A stretch of 64,000 nt of DNA, taken from Sorex araneus. Taxonomy: Eukaryota > Chordata > Mammalia > Eulipotyphla > Soricidae. A program made the translations under genes and the position numbers. Each line of letters opens with the position of its first letter. Within the stretch, counting starts at the first letter, position 1. The stretch spans positions 79,011,994 to 79,075,993 of the forward strand of contig NC_073313.1 in NCBI RefSeq assembly GCF_027595985.1, written 5' to 3'. The notes under the pieces are model-generated. The model was not told where the DNA came from, did no database searches, and worked only from the letters and a program-made list of their open reading frames with translations. Shown here piece after piece: positions 1 to 10,640 of the stretch.

Positions 1-639
1 TATATTAATCTTATAAGGTGGCTCTCCTGGGGACATGTTGCTGTGGAGCCCAGAATACAGTTCTTAGACCAGATTAGTCATTCCTAACACTAGCAGGGTC
101 CTTGTCCAGTTACTTTTCTTTGGGTCATCATAGAATTCGTCCATGACCGTGCTCTTAATTTTTAAGATTTTATAATTTTATAAAATCTTTTTTATAAAAT
201 TTATAAGGCACTTGGCCTGTCCCATTTCAATGCCAGGTAAGCTTACAGCTTGCCCTGGATCCATCCAGTCCCTCCTTTGGGACGCTGCTTTGGGGTGCAA
301 GGAATTAAGGGCAACAGAGGCTTAAGTCGAGTAAATATAACAAATGCCCAGGAGTAAATGTTATTTGTAGTCAATTAACTCCCAAGTTACAAAAGTATAA
401 CATTAACTGTCTCACTGAGTCTATACAAAAAGAACATCGCTTTAATGTGAACTATACAAAGGACATAAGGGAAAGAGAAAAGCAATATTTCACTTACAAA
501 TACAAAATTCAGAGTCCTTAGAAGGATCTAACCTTACAAATCACAGGTTCTGTTTAGGGGAAATGAGTGATTAACAGATAGAGAAAGCAAAGCACAGAGA
601 CATTAAAGATGATCACCAAGGAAATGCAAGTGCTTCCGG

Positions 640-800
640 AGCATTGTGATGGGTATAACCCAATAAACCTAAGCTCCTGTGGCAGAGGAGAAATCACAAA
701 CCTACAGTTATCCTACAGTTGGAAAACTGTATGACTGAAACCTAATCATGATCAGCTTTATGTGGGTCTATCTCAGTGATTCAATAAAAAATCTTAAGAA
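640..800 (+). mobile_element. L1 3'-UTR terminus, fragment
   Basis: The stretch around 725-795 ends in the signature shared by all L1 3' ends in this window: a GACTGAAACC-type motif, then AATCATGATCAGCTTT, then a GTGATTCAATAAAAAA tail. Only the extreme 3' end is recognisable. The upstream limit is approximate, and 1-640 shows nothing I can name apart from short AT-rich runs near 160-210. Confidence 0.5.
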
Positions 801-1262
801 AAAAATGTAATAATTGAACTTCCATACAACCCACCAATACTACTCCTAGAAATAAGGGCCCAAAAGCACAATGAAGAAAAGATATCTGGAGTTCTATGCT
901 CATTGCAGTATTCTATACAATAGCTAAAATATGGAAACAACCCAAATGCCCATAAACACATATTCCTAAGGGAATATCAAATGCTCGGTGGCAAAAGAAA
1001 TGAACAGCAGGAGGACTGGTCTTCAGTAGGACGTCCATTAGAGAAGGAATAAGGGAAGATAAGTTAAGGAAGGGAGCACTAAGAAAATGGGAAAGGGAAA
1101 CAGTGCCTGCCATAAAGGCAGTCTGGGGAGCAAAAGGGAAACTTGGGACATTGGGGGACAGTAGTGGACACTGGTGAAGGGACTGGTGTTGGAACAATGT
1201 ACACCTGAAACTGATTCATAAATCTTTGTAACTTTGTAATTTATGGTGATTGCAAAAAATAA
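800..1262 (+). mobile_element. L1 ORF2 tail plus 3' UTR, 5'-truncated
   Basis: Positions 815-955 resemble the mammalian L1 ORF2 C-terminal region (the stretch with ATCTGGAGTTCTATGCTCAT and AATATGGAAACAACCCAAAT, just before the ORF2 stop in other L1s). The purine-rich 3' UTR and a CCTGAAACTG...GTGATTGCAAAAAATAAAG end follow. No open frame survives. Identification rests on recalled L1 consensus features. Confidence 0.6.
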
Positions 1263-1277
1263 AGAATTAGTGCCAAG

Positions 1278-1465
1278 GGCCAGAAAGAGTGTATAGGGGC
1301 TAAGGTGCTATCCTTGCATGTGGCTGACCTGGGTCCCAACCCACATAGTTTTTCGAGCACTGACAGGACAGACCCATGGGTACAGAGCTTGGAGTAACCA
1401 TGGAGTACTACCAGGTGGACCTAAACACACCTGCCAAAGTAGAGTAGCCAAGTGAAGCACAGATT
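1278..1465 (+). repeat. Diverged tRNA-related SINE
   Basis: Weak copy of the shrew-type SINE in sense orientation: a GGGGCTAAGGTGC head, CTTGCATGTGGCTGACCTGGG, then the GAGCACTGACAGGACAGACCC body. It is much more diverged than copies such as the one at 20,231. Confidence 0.45.
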
Positions 1466-1474
1466 GTATTAAGA

Positions 1475-1885
1475 GTATAGTTCTCCATGACACACAAGGA
1501 CAGTAGATACAAGGGTCAGGAGGATTGTCCCATACCTGGAAGAGTGGAGGGGAGAAGGCAGATGGAATAGATAAGGGATCACTAAGAAAATGATGGCTGG
1601 AGGAATCAGTCAGGATGGGAGATGTGCACCAAAAGTAGATAACGGACCAAACATGATGACCTCTCAGTGTCTGTGTTACAAGCCATAATGCCCAAAAGTA
1701 GAGAGTATGGGGAATATTGTCTACTATGGAGGCAGGGGGAAGGTGGGAAAGGGGAAGTATACCGGAAATATTGGTGGTGGGGAATGTGCACTGGTGGAAG
1801 GGTGGGTGTTTGATCATTGTGTGATTATAACCCAAACATAAAAGCTTTTAACTATCTCACGGTGATTCAATAATTTTTTAAAAAA
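1475..1885 (+). mobile_element. L1 3' UTR fragment
   Basis: It carries the recurrent 3'-UTR phrases of this L1 family: ATGATGACCTCTCAGT, CATAATGCCCAAAAG, GGTGGTGGGGAATGTGCACTGGTGG, and a GTGATTCAATAATTTTTTAAAAA tail. The apparent open frames on the opposite strand are shadows of this non-coding purine-rich sequence. Confidence 0.6.
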
Positions 1886-1904
1886 AGATTTTAAAAAGAG
1901 TATA

Positions 1905-2055
1905 GTTCTCCTCTGAGAGCTAGCTCAATGGGCGGATTACTTGCCTTGCATCCAGAAGGCCTGGGTTTGATCCACTGAGCACTGTCAGAAGCAAGCACAG
2001 AGCTTGAAGTTAGCCCTGAGTCAGATATGTTTCCCAGAAACGAATACAAAAAAGA
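1905..2055 (+). repeat. Old tRNA-related SINE
   Basis: Diverged sense copy: GAGAGCTAGCTCAATGGGCGGA head, CTTGCCTTGCATCC, GGGTTTGATCC box, then GAGCACTGTCAGAAGC body. Confidence 0.45.
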
Positions 2056-2059
2056 TTAT

Positions 2060-2775
2060 AGCTCTCATTTATTCCAGTAGGCTAGAGCCAGTTTGTATTT
2101 CTTGAGTCAAACTACTCTCTATAAAGCAGGTTGAAGAAAACAAACCACACACTTCAACTAGGAGATCCCCAATGTTAATGTCTCCTCCCAATTAACTAGG
2201 CCTGCTCATTATAAAGATTTCAGCAGAAACATTTTTGTGGTTATGAGATTGAGGTCCAATTTGTACAAAACCAAAAGGTTTGGGGTTAATGCTGTGAGGG
2301 AAACAAGTATCAGAAGGGACCAGTAAAAGGGAATCTACCTCCTGAGGTGACCAAGGAATAGCTATTAAATTTTTGTCAGATGGCTGAGGTAGGGGGTAAC
2401 AGGTACAGTTAAATTCAGAGAAATGGTTATAGGAAAAACACATGAGAGAATTTTCTTTTTGCTCCTCTTTTTAGGTGCTAGGGATCAGAGAGTTTTGTTT
2501 GTTCTTAAGTGATAGAAGGAGACACAGAGAGGCAAAAATAACCGGATGGAGATCAGGATGTAACCTTTGTGTTCTAGAGGGTGTACCAGGCAAGAGGAGA
2601 GGAAAAGTAGAGGAATACCAAAAGATGGTGGAGAATCATAAAATTCATCTATCTCTGTCATTTTAAGCAGAAGCTGTCTACCTCTGAAGTCAGCAGAAGC
2701 TGTCTACCTCTGGGAGATTCCTAAGAGTCCAAGGTTCCAGGCCTCCTGGTGGAGTGGAGTTCCAGTTATCAGAAT
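2060..2775. other. Unique intergenic sequence with a short tandem duplication
   Basis: No gene recognised. A 21 bp motif beginning AGCAGAAGCTGTCTACC occurs twice at a 25 bp period (2,667-2,687 and 2,692-2,712). The rest looks like unremarkable single-copy sequence. Confidence 0.5.
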
Positions 2776-2789
2776 AAAGTAATATATTT

Positions 2790-2965
2790 CTTTTTTTTTT
2801 TGCTTTTTGGGTCACACCTGGCGATGCACAGGGATTATTCCTGGCTCATGCACTCAGGAATTACTCCTGGCGGTGCTCAGGGGACCATATGGGATGCTGG
2901 GAATCAACCCGGGTCGGCCGCATGCAAGGCAAACGCCCTACCCGCTGTGCTATCGCTCCAGCCCC
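2790..2965 (-). repeat. Young SINE, antisense, with target-site duplication
   Basis: Near-consensus copy read in reverse: poly-T, GCTTTTTGGGTCACACCTGG, ending GCTATCGCTCCAGCCCC. A 14 bp direct repeat AAAG(T/C)AATATATTT flanks it (2,776-2,789 and 2,967-2,980, one mismatch), the hallmark of L1-driven retrotransposition. Confidence 0.9.
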
Positions 2966-3320
2966 TAAAGCAATATATTTATTTACCACTGGGATCCATG
3001 AATTGAAGGAGAAATAGTTTGGAGTTTTATTTCTGCGATAATTGGTAACAGTACCTGATAATACCCAGGCCACTGATTTTCAAGAGTTGGTTTTCTCTAG
3101 TATCCATTCCAGAATATGAAACTCCAGGCTTCAGAATGTGCAGAAGTCCTTGGGTAGATATTTTGCAAAGACAGCTTGTATCTATTGGTGATAAAGCTGG
3201 AGGTAGTGACTGACTCCCTGATTTTAATCATATCTTCTTGTCATAAGGGAGAATTTTTTAAGACTAATGGTGAAATTCCCCAACTCATAAGGTGGTCTGT
3301 TATTAATTCTTTTATTTATT

Positions 3321-3490
3321 TTTCTTGCTTTTTGGGTCACAACCGGCGATGTACAGGGGTCACTCCTGGCTCTGCACTCAGGAATTATCCCTGGTGCTGC
3401 TCAGGGGACCATATGGGATGCTGGGAATCGAACCCGGGTCGGCCACGTGCAAGGCAAATGCCCTACCCACGTTGCTATAGCTCCAGCCCC
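3321..3490 (-). repeat. Young SINE, antisense
   Basis: Full-length antisense copy (TTGCTTTTTGGGTCACAACC through TAGCTCCAGCCCC) flanked by AATTCTT on both sides. Confidence 0.88.
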
Positions 3491-3554
3491 AATTCTTAAG
3501 ATAAATTGTGAGTTTCAGTTGAGGTTGATCTGGAAGGTGTTAAAGCTATTGATA

Positions 3555-4090
3555 ACAGGCTCAGGAGGTAGTACAGTGGTTAGGGTGCATGCTAGGTGAT
3601 TTGATCCCTGTCACCACAAGATCCCGAAAGTATTGGGAGGTGCAGCCCTGGAGGCCCTCAAGCACCACCAGGTGTAGCTACGAAGGCCTCAGAAGCACCA
3701 GAATGTTCCGGTATCCCCAACACTGCAAGATCTAAGAGACATCTCACCTTTTGGGTCCTGCATTGAACAGCTGGCCTGCTTGACTGAATCATCTGGAGGT
3801 CCCTGAGCTCCCTGAGCACAACTTGGGAGGTCATCCCTGCCCTGTAAAAGCTATTGATAACACTTGAGGCCAAATTTTAGGGTCTCTGGGGGGTTGCTTC
3901 TTTTGAGTTACAGAATTACATTAATTCAGGCCAGAGAGATAGTACAAATATAAAGGCACTTGCCTTGCATGTAGTGGACACTGGCTCGATCCCTGGCACT
4001 AAATATGTCCTGAGTACTATCAGAAGTGACAGAACCAGGAGTTAAGCCCTGAGCACCTCTGGTTGTGGCCCCCAAATAAAACAAAAGAAA
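3555..4090 (+). repeat. Two old sense SINE copies
   Basis: The first copy starts near 3,561 (GGCTCAGGAGGTAGTACAGTGG) and is 3'-truncated. The second runs from about 3,929 to 4,085 (GGCCAGAGAGATAGTACAAA to GGTTGTGGCCCCCAAATAAAAC). Between them, 3,660-3,925 shows no recognised feature. Confidence 0.55.
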
Positions 4091-4385
4091 ACAAATCAAT
4101 TCTTTATACTTTTTATGAGTCATGGCTGACAAAAGCAAGAGGGTTCCTGGCGGGGGGAGTAGAACTCTATAGAGCACCAGGGCTAGTCAAATGAGTTTCC
4201 CTATCACTAAGAGAGATCAGTTGGAACTCTGGATGCTTTTATCTGATTAATTATATATCCCTGAACTGAATTCCAACCCCTATACCTCTGAATGACTTCT
4301 TTTTCATGAGTAGGGTCTCTGCACTTAGCATTTATTAAGTTAAAATGAGGTTATCAGGGTCTGCCTAACCTGATACAATTAGAGC

Positions 4386-5870
4386 CCTTAGAGCCCTCTG
4401 CAAAGCTGTGCATAGAAGCGATAAAGGAAGACCTCAAAGAGAGAAGAGCAGCAGTGTTGGCCGATGCAGCAGAAGCCGGGAAAAGTATTCAAAATGCTCA
4501 CCTGTCCTTCGCCAACTACAAGACCAAGATGACTGCCCTCCGATGTCCTGATGAATCTACCACATCTTCCAGAAGGGCAATGGAGAGGATTATTCACAAC
4601 TTCTACTCAGATCTCTTCGACAGCCACGTCTACTTGCCCACATACCAAATTCTGCAGGATGGATATGTCGTTCCCAACGTCCTCCATTCCAAAATCTGAC
4701 ACGCCATTTTGTCAGTAAAGACGCATACAGCACTTGGTCCAGACAAGGTCAGACCTGAACACCTGATGAATCATCAATACACTGGCTTGGCCCTTCACAC
4801 GCTACCTGTCCGAATGGAAGGTTCCATCCCAATGGAAAACCAGCATGACCACTCTGTGGTACAAGAAGGGAGACATCCACAACAATCGCAACTATTGCCC
4901 AATCTGCCTGTTGTCCATCACCTGCAAGTTGTTCACTTGAGTCATCCTGAATAGAATAGGCAGAACACTAGACAAAGGACAACCATGTGAGCAAGTTAGG
5001 TTCCGAAAAGGATTCAGCACGATCAACCTTATCCACACAGTGACCATGTTCATTGAATTTTCACAAGAGTTTAAGATGCCACTCTGTCTAACACTCATTG
5101 ATTTAAAGAAGGCCTTTGATTCTGTTGAGACTGAAGCAGTCATCAAAGCCCTAGCCAAACAAGACTTTCAAACTGAGTACATCAAGATCCTCCGAGAGCT
5201 ATATTACAGATTCACCACTAAGATCTCACCATTCTACAAGGAAGTGATCACTGAGGTAAAGAGAGGGGTTCAGCAGGGTCATACCATTTCACCGAAACTC
5301 TTCAGTGCCAGCCTCGAGAATGTCATGCGATGACTGGAATGGGAAGGAATGGGAGTGAAGATAGACGGTTGGCAACTACACCACTTCCGCTTTGCTGATT
5401 ACATCGTTCTAATAACACCAAACATTAGCTCAGCGGCACAAATGCTAGCCGACTTCAACCTTGAGTATGGAAAGGTCACATTGCAGCTGAATCTTACCAA
5501 GACAATGTTCATGAGAAATGAACTAGTTCCTGACGTTCCATTTGCTCTCAACCGAGCGAACATCTCCAAATACAGCAGCTATGTGTACCTGGGTCAAGAA
5601 CTTAACATGAGGAATGACTTGGTGCCAGAACTGCACAGGAGGAAGAGATCAGCATGGAATGCCTTCAAGAGCATTGAAGAAGTGGTTAAGAGGACAAAGA
5701 ACGTCCGGCTCTGGGCACATCTTTTTAACTCCACAGTTCTTCCTGCACTAATATATGCCTTAGAGATCTGGGCCTTACGAACACAGGATGAGAACGCTAT
5801 TTGTGTATCCCAAAGAGGATTCAAAAGATCTATGCTTGGAGTTCACTCAAGTGAGAGGAGGAATCTGGAG
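4386..5870 (+). mobile_element. RTE-clade LINE copy 1, decayed reverse transcriptase
   Basis: Remnant of a non-LTR retrotransposon. The stretch at 5,040-5,333 reads LIDLKKAFDSVETEAVIKAL, then a QQG-TISPKLFSA motif; 5,349-5,909 reads RFADYIVLIT, then MFMRNELVPD, then a tail containing RRKRSAWNAFKSIEEVVKRT. These are reverse-transcriptase motifs in RTE order. Region 4,386-5,030 covers the linker and N-terminal RT part, broken by frameshifts and stops (for example TGA at 4,938-4,940). The catalytic FADD box reads FADY. The 5' endonuclease region is absent and the 3' end stops near 5,870, so the copy is dead. The protein resembles endonuclease-reverse transcriptases of parasitic nematodes more than BovB (inference from memory of these families). 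Confidence 0.85.
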
Positions 5871-5884
5871 TTCCGACCCCCATC

Positions 5885-6775
5885 GAGTAGTATCAGGGGT
5901 CACTCCTGAGAAGAGCCAGGAATAAACCCTAAGCACCACCAGTTGTGGTGCAAAATTTTAAAAAAAGAGAGATTTGGAGGCTTAGGCGATATTTCAAATG
6001 GTAAAGCACTACTTAGCATGTGCAAAGTCCCTGAGTTCAATCCTCAGTACTGTATATCTCCCCAAGCACCAATGTAGTCCCTGTAGAATTGATTTGTCAA
6101 TCAGAAAGTGGAAGAGATAAAAAAAAGAAAGTGGAAGAGATAGTACAGTGGGTAGGGTGTTTGTCTTATACATGACTAAGCTGGGTTCAATCCCCAGCAT
6201 CCCATATGGTCCCCCAAGCATCTCCAGGAGTAAATACTGAGCTCAGAGCCAGGAGTAACCGCTGAGCCTCGCTAAGTGTGGCCCAAAAACAAAGATAAAA
6301 TTATTTATCAATTTAAAGAAGAAATTTAGACACAAAAATTGCACAGAGAAACAAAATTGGGGGCCAGAGTAATAGTATATCATGAAGAGAGCTTGCCTTG
6401 TAAGACACCAAGTCAGGTTTAATTCCCAGCACCCCATATGGTCCCCCAAGCACAACCAAGAGTGATCTCTGACTGCAGAGCCAGAAGTAATCCCTGAGCA
6501 CAGTCAGATGTGGCCAAAAAACAAAAAAGGGGGAAAATGGATGTAAAGAAACACAGAGAGAAGAGAGCCATCTATAAGAAAGCCACGGAGTGAGGTCTTG
6601 ATAGTCCCTGTCTTCATGACTTCATAAGAATCCATGCTGGAGAGAGAGTACAGGCCTTATATGAGACCAACACTGGTTCGATCCATAAAACCATATATTG
6701 TTCCCTGAGCACAGAGACAGGAGTAACCGCTGAGCACCGTGAAGTGTGACCAAAACACAAAGAAATCAAGAATTG
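5885..6775 (+). repeat. Cluster of five diverged sense SINEs
   Basis: Consecutive sense-oriented SINE pieces: a 5'-truncated body at 5,888-5,965, then copies starting near 5,974, 6,133, 6,358 and 6,633. Each shows part of the tRNA-like head and the ATCCCATATGGTCCCC / GAGCCAGGAGTAA body. All are older than the full-length copies elsewhere. Confidence 0.6.
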
Positions 6776-6779
6776 CCAT

Positions 6780-7620
6780 AGTTGTATTTCAAACGTCTAG
6801 CCTCCAAACTGTAAGATAATCCACTTCTGTTATTTAAACCACTCGTGTGTCGTGCTTTATTGCTGCATTCCTAGCAAACTAATACAGAAGTGGAGTCCTC
6901 TGACAGGAAAAGCTTTAACCCACCCTGAAAATAAACGATAACCAGACATGTTTACAGCTTCCTGAGGAGACATTTGTCTAAAGTCCATTTGGCGGTGTCT
7001 GAACGGCCCATCATGCTTCTGTGCCTGTCTGTGTCCCACCTTTATAGTTAACCTAGTTTGGGACTGTTAAGCAGAAAGACATGTTTGGCACCATCTTTAG
7101 CAATTTTCTCCTGAGATTTTTTTTTTCACCCAAATTAGGGGCTTATCTCTCTCTAACAGTTAACAACCATCTTATTTCATTACTTTCTGAAGACCATTTG
7201 TCTTTGTCTTGGTGAAGTTGCTTGTTTAGCATAGTGGTAAACTCATGTTTTGAGAGATTCTAGACCCTTGTACTTCAAATGACCCTCTGCCTTTATTACT
7301 ACTATTTCCTCAAGTTAACAGCTTCTAAGAGTTCTTTCATTAGTCTGTTTTTATAGGACTATCTGTCCAGGTCAGAAAACTTCCTGGTTTCAAGAATTTG
7401 GGAAGTCAGATTAAATTACAACGAGATTCATAGTGTCAATATAAATACTTTTTCTTCACCTGTCTGTCAGGTGTGACCTAGGTGAGCTCACCTTAGCTCA
7501 GTGTAGTCCATCTGGAATGATTTCTTTTCTGGGATAAATTTATATCTGGGGTAAATTTAAGTCTGTGATACTGTATCTTGCTTTTCAGATTTGAGGTTTA
7601 CTTCTCAGATAAGGACAATG
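6780..7620. other. Unassigned intergenic sequence
   Basis: No coding exon, RNA gene or young repeat recognised. The start (6,790-6,895) faintly resembles ancient interspersed repeats but cannot be assigned. Confidence 0.4.
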
Positions 7621-7624
7621 AACA

Positions 7625-8110
7625 GGGGTCCAAGCGATAGTAGAGTGAGTGGGGATTTTCCTTGCATGCAGCTGACCCAGGTTCGGTCTCTGGTATTCCA
7701 CATAGTCCCCTGAACATTGCCAAGAGTAATTTCTAAGTGCAGATCTAGGAGTAACTCCTAAGCATTACCGGTGTGACCCATATAAGCAAAAAAAGAAAGA
7801 AAGAACAATGAACTAGCAGTTAAATTAGCATTGAAGGAACAGAGAGATAATAAAGGGGTTTAGGCACTTGCCTTATCTCACCCCAATTTGATCCCCTGCA
7901 TCCCATATGGTCCCCTCAGCACCACCAGAATAAGTCCTGAGCACAGCCAGGTGTGGTCCCAAAATAGAAAAGAAAACCAAAGTCATTAGCATTGAATTTG
8001 TTACTAATTCATCATTTGGCCTGGTCCAGGCATAAACTCAGTGGTCAAGTACCTGCCTCATTTGTGTGAGGCCCTATGTTTGATCCCCAGCATCAAAAAT
8101 AAAATCAAAT
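7625..8110 (+). repeat. Three sense SINE copies, diverged
   Basis: Copies start near 7,625 and 7,836 and both keep CTTGCCTT/CTTGCATGC and GAGCACAGCC-type body motifs. A shorter tRNA-like piece lies at about 8,020-8,110. They are separated by a few bases or simple A-rich tails. Confidence 0.55.
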
Positions 8111-8333
8111 AAATAAAATGTGGATAGATTTTGTTTAGCTTTTATTCAGGCAAAGGTTTTGCTTTCTTTCTGGTTTTGTCATTCTATAGCCCTGAACCAT
8201 GATGCCAAAGAAGAAAACAAGTAAACTTGATAGACGGTAAGTCAAAACCCAAAAGGAGTGGAAAGGACTTTCCAATATCACAGGTATCATAGCATAGAGA
8301 ACGCTTCTGTTTAACTACTACTAAACTGATTCA

Positions 8334-8412
8334 GGGGCTAGGGATGTAGCTCAGTGGTAAAGTACACACTTTGTATATGTGAGGCCCTGGTTCAGCACCA
8401 ATAAATGATGGA
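8334..8412 (+). repeat. ID-like tRNA SINE fragment
   Basis: Reads GGGCTAGGGATGTAGCTCAG, TGGTAAAGTACAC, GAGGCCCTGGTTCAGCACCA. This is a different tRNA-derived family from the abundant one, resembling ID-type SINEs. A similar piece occurs at 44,781-44,825. Unassigned sequence fills 8,413-8,686. Confidence 0.5.
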
Positions 8413-8703
8413 ATCAACGAATAAATATACTAATTCATATATGTGAAAGATTCACTGTACCACTGAGTTACATCCTTCACCTGTTATAGCTCCTAAATAA
8501 GAAAGGTAGGTCTTCATTGTTGAGTTTAAGGAAAGAAAAATCCTAAGCATCTGATGATTCCCAGGTAACTAAGGCAATATTTCTAGTGCCCATTTATGCT
8601 CTCTATAAACAGAAGTGGAAGTTAGCTTGTGAATTCTGGAAAAAAATGTGGAAACACAATCACAATCACAAGCTAACATCCGAGCTTTTACAAGAAGGAA
8701 GAC

Positions 8704-8866
8704 CGGACTGGAGCGATAGCACAGTGGGTAGGGCATTTGCCTTGCATGCAGCCGACCCAGGTTCGATTCCCAGCATCCCATATGGTCCTCTGAGCACCGC
8801 CAGGAGTAATTCTTGAGTGTGGAGCCAGGAATAACTCCTGTACATTGCCGGGTGTGAGAAAAAAAA
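8704..8866 (+). repeat. Young SINE nested at the RTE copy 2 5' part
   Basis: Full-length sense SINE (GGACTGGAGCGATAGCACAG to GTGTGAGAAAAAAA). The left flank AAGAAGGAAGAC and right flank AAGGGAGAC look like an imperfect target-site duplication within RTE sequence. Copy 1 reads ACAAGAAGGGAGACATCC uninterrupted at the equivalent place (about 4,862-4,880). Confidence 0.8.
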
Positions 8867-9722
8867 GGGAGACATCCACGACATCAGCAACTATCACCCA
8901 ATCTGCCTGTTGTCCGTCCTTTACAAGTTATTCACTTGAGTCATCCTGAATAGAATAGGCAGAACACTAGACAAAGGACAACCATGCAAGCAAGCTGGGT
9001 TCCGAAAAGGATTCAGGATGATCGACCATATCCACATTCACACAGTGACCAAGCTCATTGAAGTTTTGCAAGAGTTCAAGATTTTTTTTAAGAGTTCAAG
9101 ATTTTTTTGTCTAAAATTCATTGATTTAAAGAAGGCCTTTCATTCTGTTGAGACTGAAACGGTCATCGAAGCCCTATTCAAACAGGATGTTCAAACTCAG
9201 TACATCAAGTTCCTCCAATATTACAGATTCACCACCAGGATCTCACCATTCTACAAGAAAGTGATCATTGACGTAGAGAGAGGGGTTTGGCAGGGTGATA
9301 CCATTTCGCTGAAACTCTTCAGTGCCATCCTCAAGAACGTCATGCGACAACTGGAATGGGAAGGAATGGGAGTGAAGATAGATGGTCGGCAACTACACAA
9401 CCTCCACTTCACTGATTACATCTTTCTAATAACACCAGCATTAGCCAAGCAGCATGAATGCTGACCGACTTAGTGTGGAAAGGAGTGTGGAAAGGTTGGA
9501 CTACAGCTGAATCACACCAAGACAATGTTCATGAAAAACAAACTAGTTCCTGACATTCCATTTGCTCTCAATGGAGCGAACATCTCCGAATGCAGCAGCT
9601 ATGTGTACCTGGGTCGAGAACTCAACCTGAGGAATGACTTGGCGCCAGAACTGCGCAGGAGGAAGAAAGCTGTGTGGAACACCTTCAAGAGCATTGAAGA
9701 AGTGGTTAAGAGGACGAAGAAC

Positions 9723-9926
9723 AAATTGGAATGCCCTGCCACAGAGGCGGGGGGGGGGTGGGATTGGGGGGTGGGAAGGATACTGGGTTCATTTGTGGTG
9801 GAGAATTTACACTGGTGGAGGGATGGGCTCTCGAATATTGCATGAGGGAAAAACAAGCACGAAAATGTGTGACTGTGCCCTCACTGTGACTCACTAATTA
9901 AAAAATTAAAAAAATAAAAATAAAAA
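9723..9926 (+). mobile_element. 5'-truncated L1 3' end inserted in RTE copy 2
   Basis: A 204 bp insert with the L1 3'-UTR signature (GGTGGAGAATTTACACTGGTGG, then GTGACTCACTAATTAAAAA) and an A-rich tail. A perfect 15 bp target-site duplication AAGAGGACGAAGAAC flanks it at 9,708-9,722 and 9,927-9,941. It interrupts the RTE reading frame and therefore post-dates it. Confidence 0.9.
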
Positions 9927-10464
9927 AAGAGGACGAAGAACCTACAGCTCCAGGCACACCTTTTCGACTCCACCGTTCTTCCTGCACTAACATACGCCTC
10001 AGAGACCTGGGCCTACGAACACAGGATGAGAACGCTATTTGTGTCTCCCAAAGAAAATCGAAAGAGCTCTGCTTGGAATATCACATTTCATTCAAGTAAG
10101 AGAAGGAATCTGGAGTTCTGACCTCCATCAACAATCAAGAATCAGGGACTCTGTCTCTTTTGCGAACTCGTCGAAAATCAGATGGACCAGACACATAATG
10201 CGATTCAGAGAAGACCGCTGGACTAGAGCTGCTGCCATCTGGATTCCACGGGACGTCAAAAGACCGCGTGGCCGCCCACCTATGAGATGGTCAGATTTCT
10301 TCATCAAAACCCTGAATGAACTGTTTGAGGCTCTTCATGTTCCTGGAGTGAGCAGATACCATTGGGCAACACTAGCATGTGACAGGGATGAATGGAGATG
10401 TTACTGGCACCTGCTCGAGCAAATCGAAGATCAACGGGATAATAAGTGACAAGTGACAAACTGT

Positions 10465-10640
10465 TTTTGTAGGGCCAGAGAGGTAGCACAGAGGTGCTCT
10501 TGCCTTGTACTCAGCCAACCTCAGTTCAAATCCTCAGCATCATATATGTTCCCCCAACACTTACCTCCAGGGGTCACTCCTAAGCAAGAATCCTAGAATA
10601 GCCCCAGAGCACCTCTGGGTGGGTGTGTCCCCCTCCCTCC
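10465..10640 (+). repeat. Diverged sense SINE
   Basis: GGGCCAGAGAGGTAGCACAGAGG head, CTTGCCTTGTACTCAGCC, then AGCACCTCTGGGTGGGTGTG end. It starts only a few bases after the RTE copy 2 tail. Confidence 0.65.

Larger units (their letters stand above)
8687..10459 (+). mobile_element. RTE-clade LINE copy 2, keeping the 3' end
   Basis: Second remnant of the same RTE family, from about 8,687 (interrupted by a SINE) to 10,459. The RT frame at 9,018-9,464 carries FIDLKKAFHSVETETVIEAL and HFTDYIFLIT. The C-terminal frame at 10,039-10,449 has SKIRWTRHIMRF, RPPMRWSDFF and HWATLACDRDEW, then a natural-looking TGA at 10,447-10,449. The stop sits in a short tandem AAGTGAC tail (10,444-10,457), as expected for RTE elements with a very short repeat-ended 3' UTR. 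Frames are broken by small indels, including an internal 19-21 bp duplication near 9,068-9,107, and by a nested insertion at 9,723-9,926. Inactive. Confidence 0.85.

Noticed and set aside
4386-5870. BovB element
   Set aside because: The RT motifs (DLKKAFDSVETE, SKIRWTRHIMRF in the sister copy) fit nematode-type RTE better than the BovB type I recall. Both belong to the RTE clade, so a database search should confirm.
8334-8412. Functional tRNA gene
   Set aside because: Tested because of the A- and B-box-like sequences here and in the main SINE. The sequences do not close a tRNA cloverleaf with a proper acceptor stem and are dispersed repeats.
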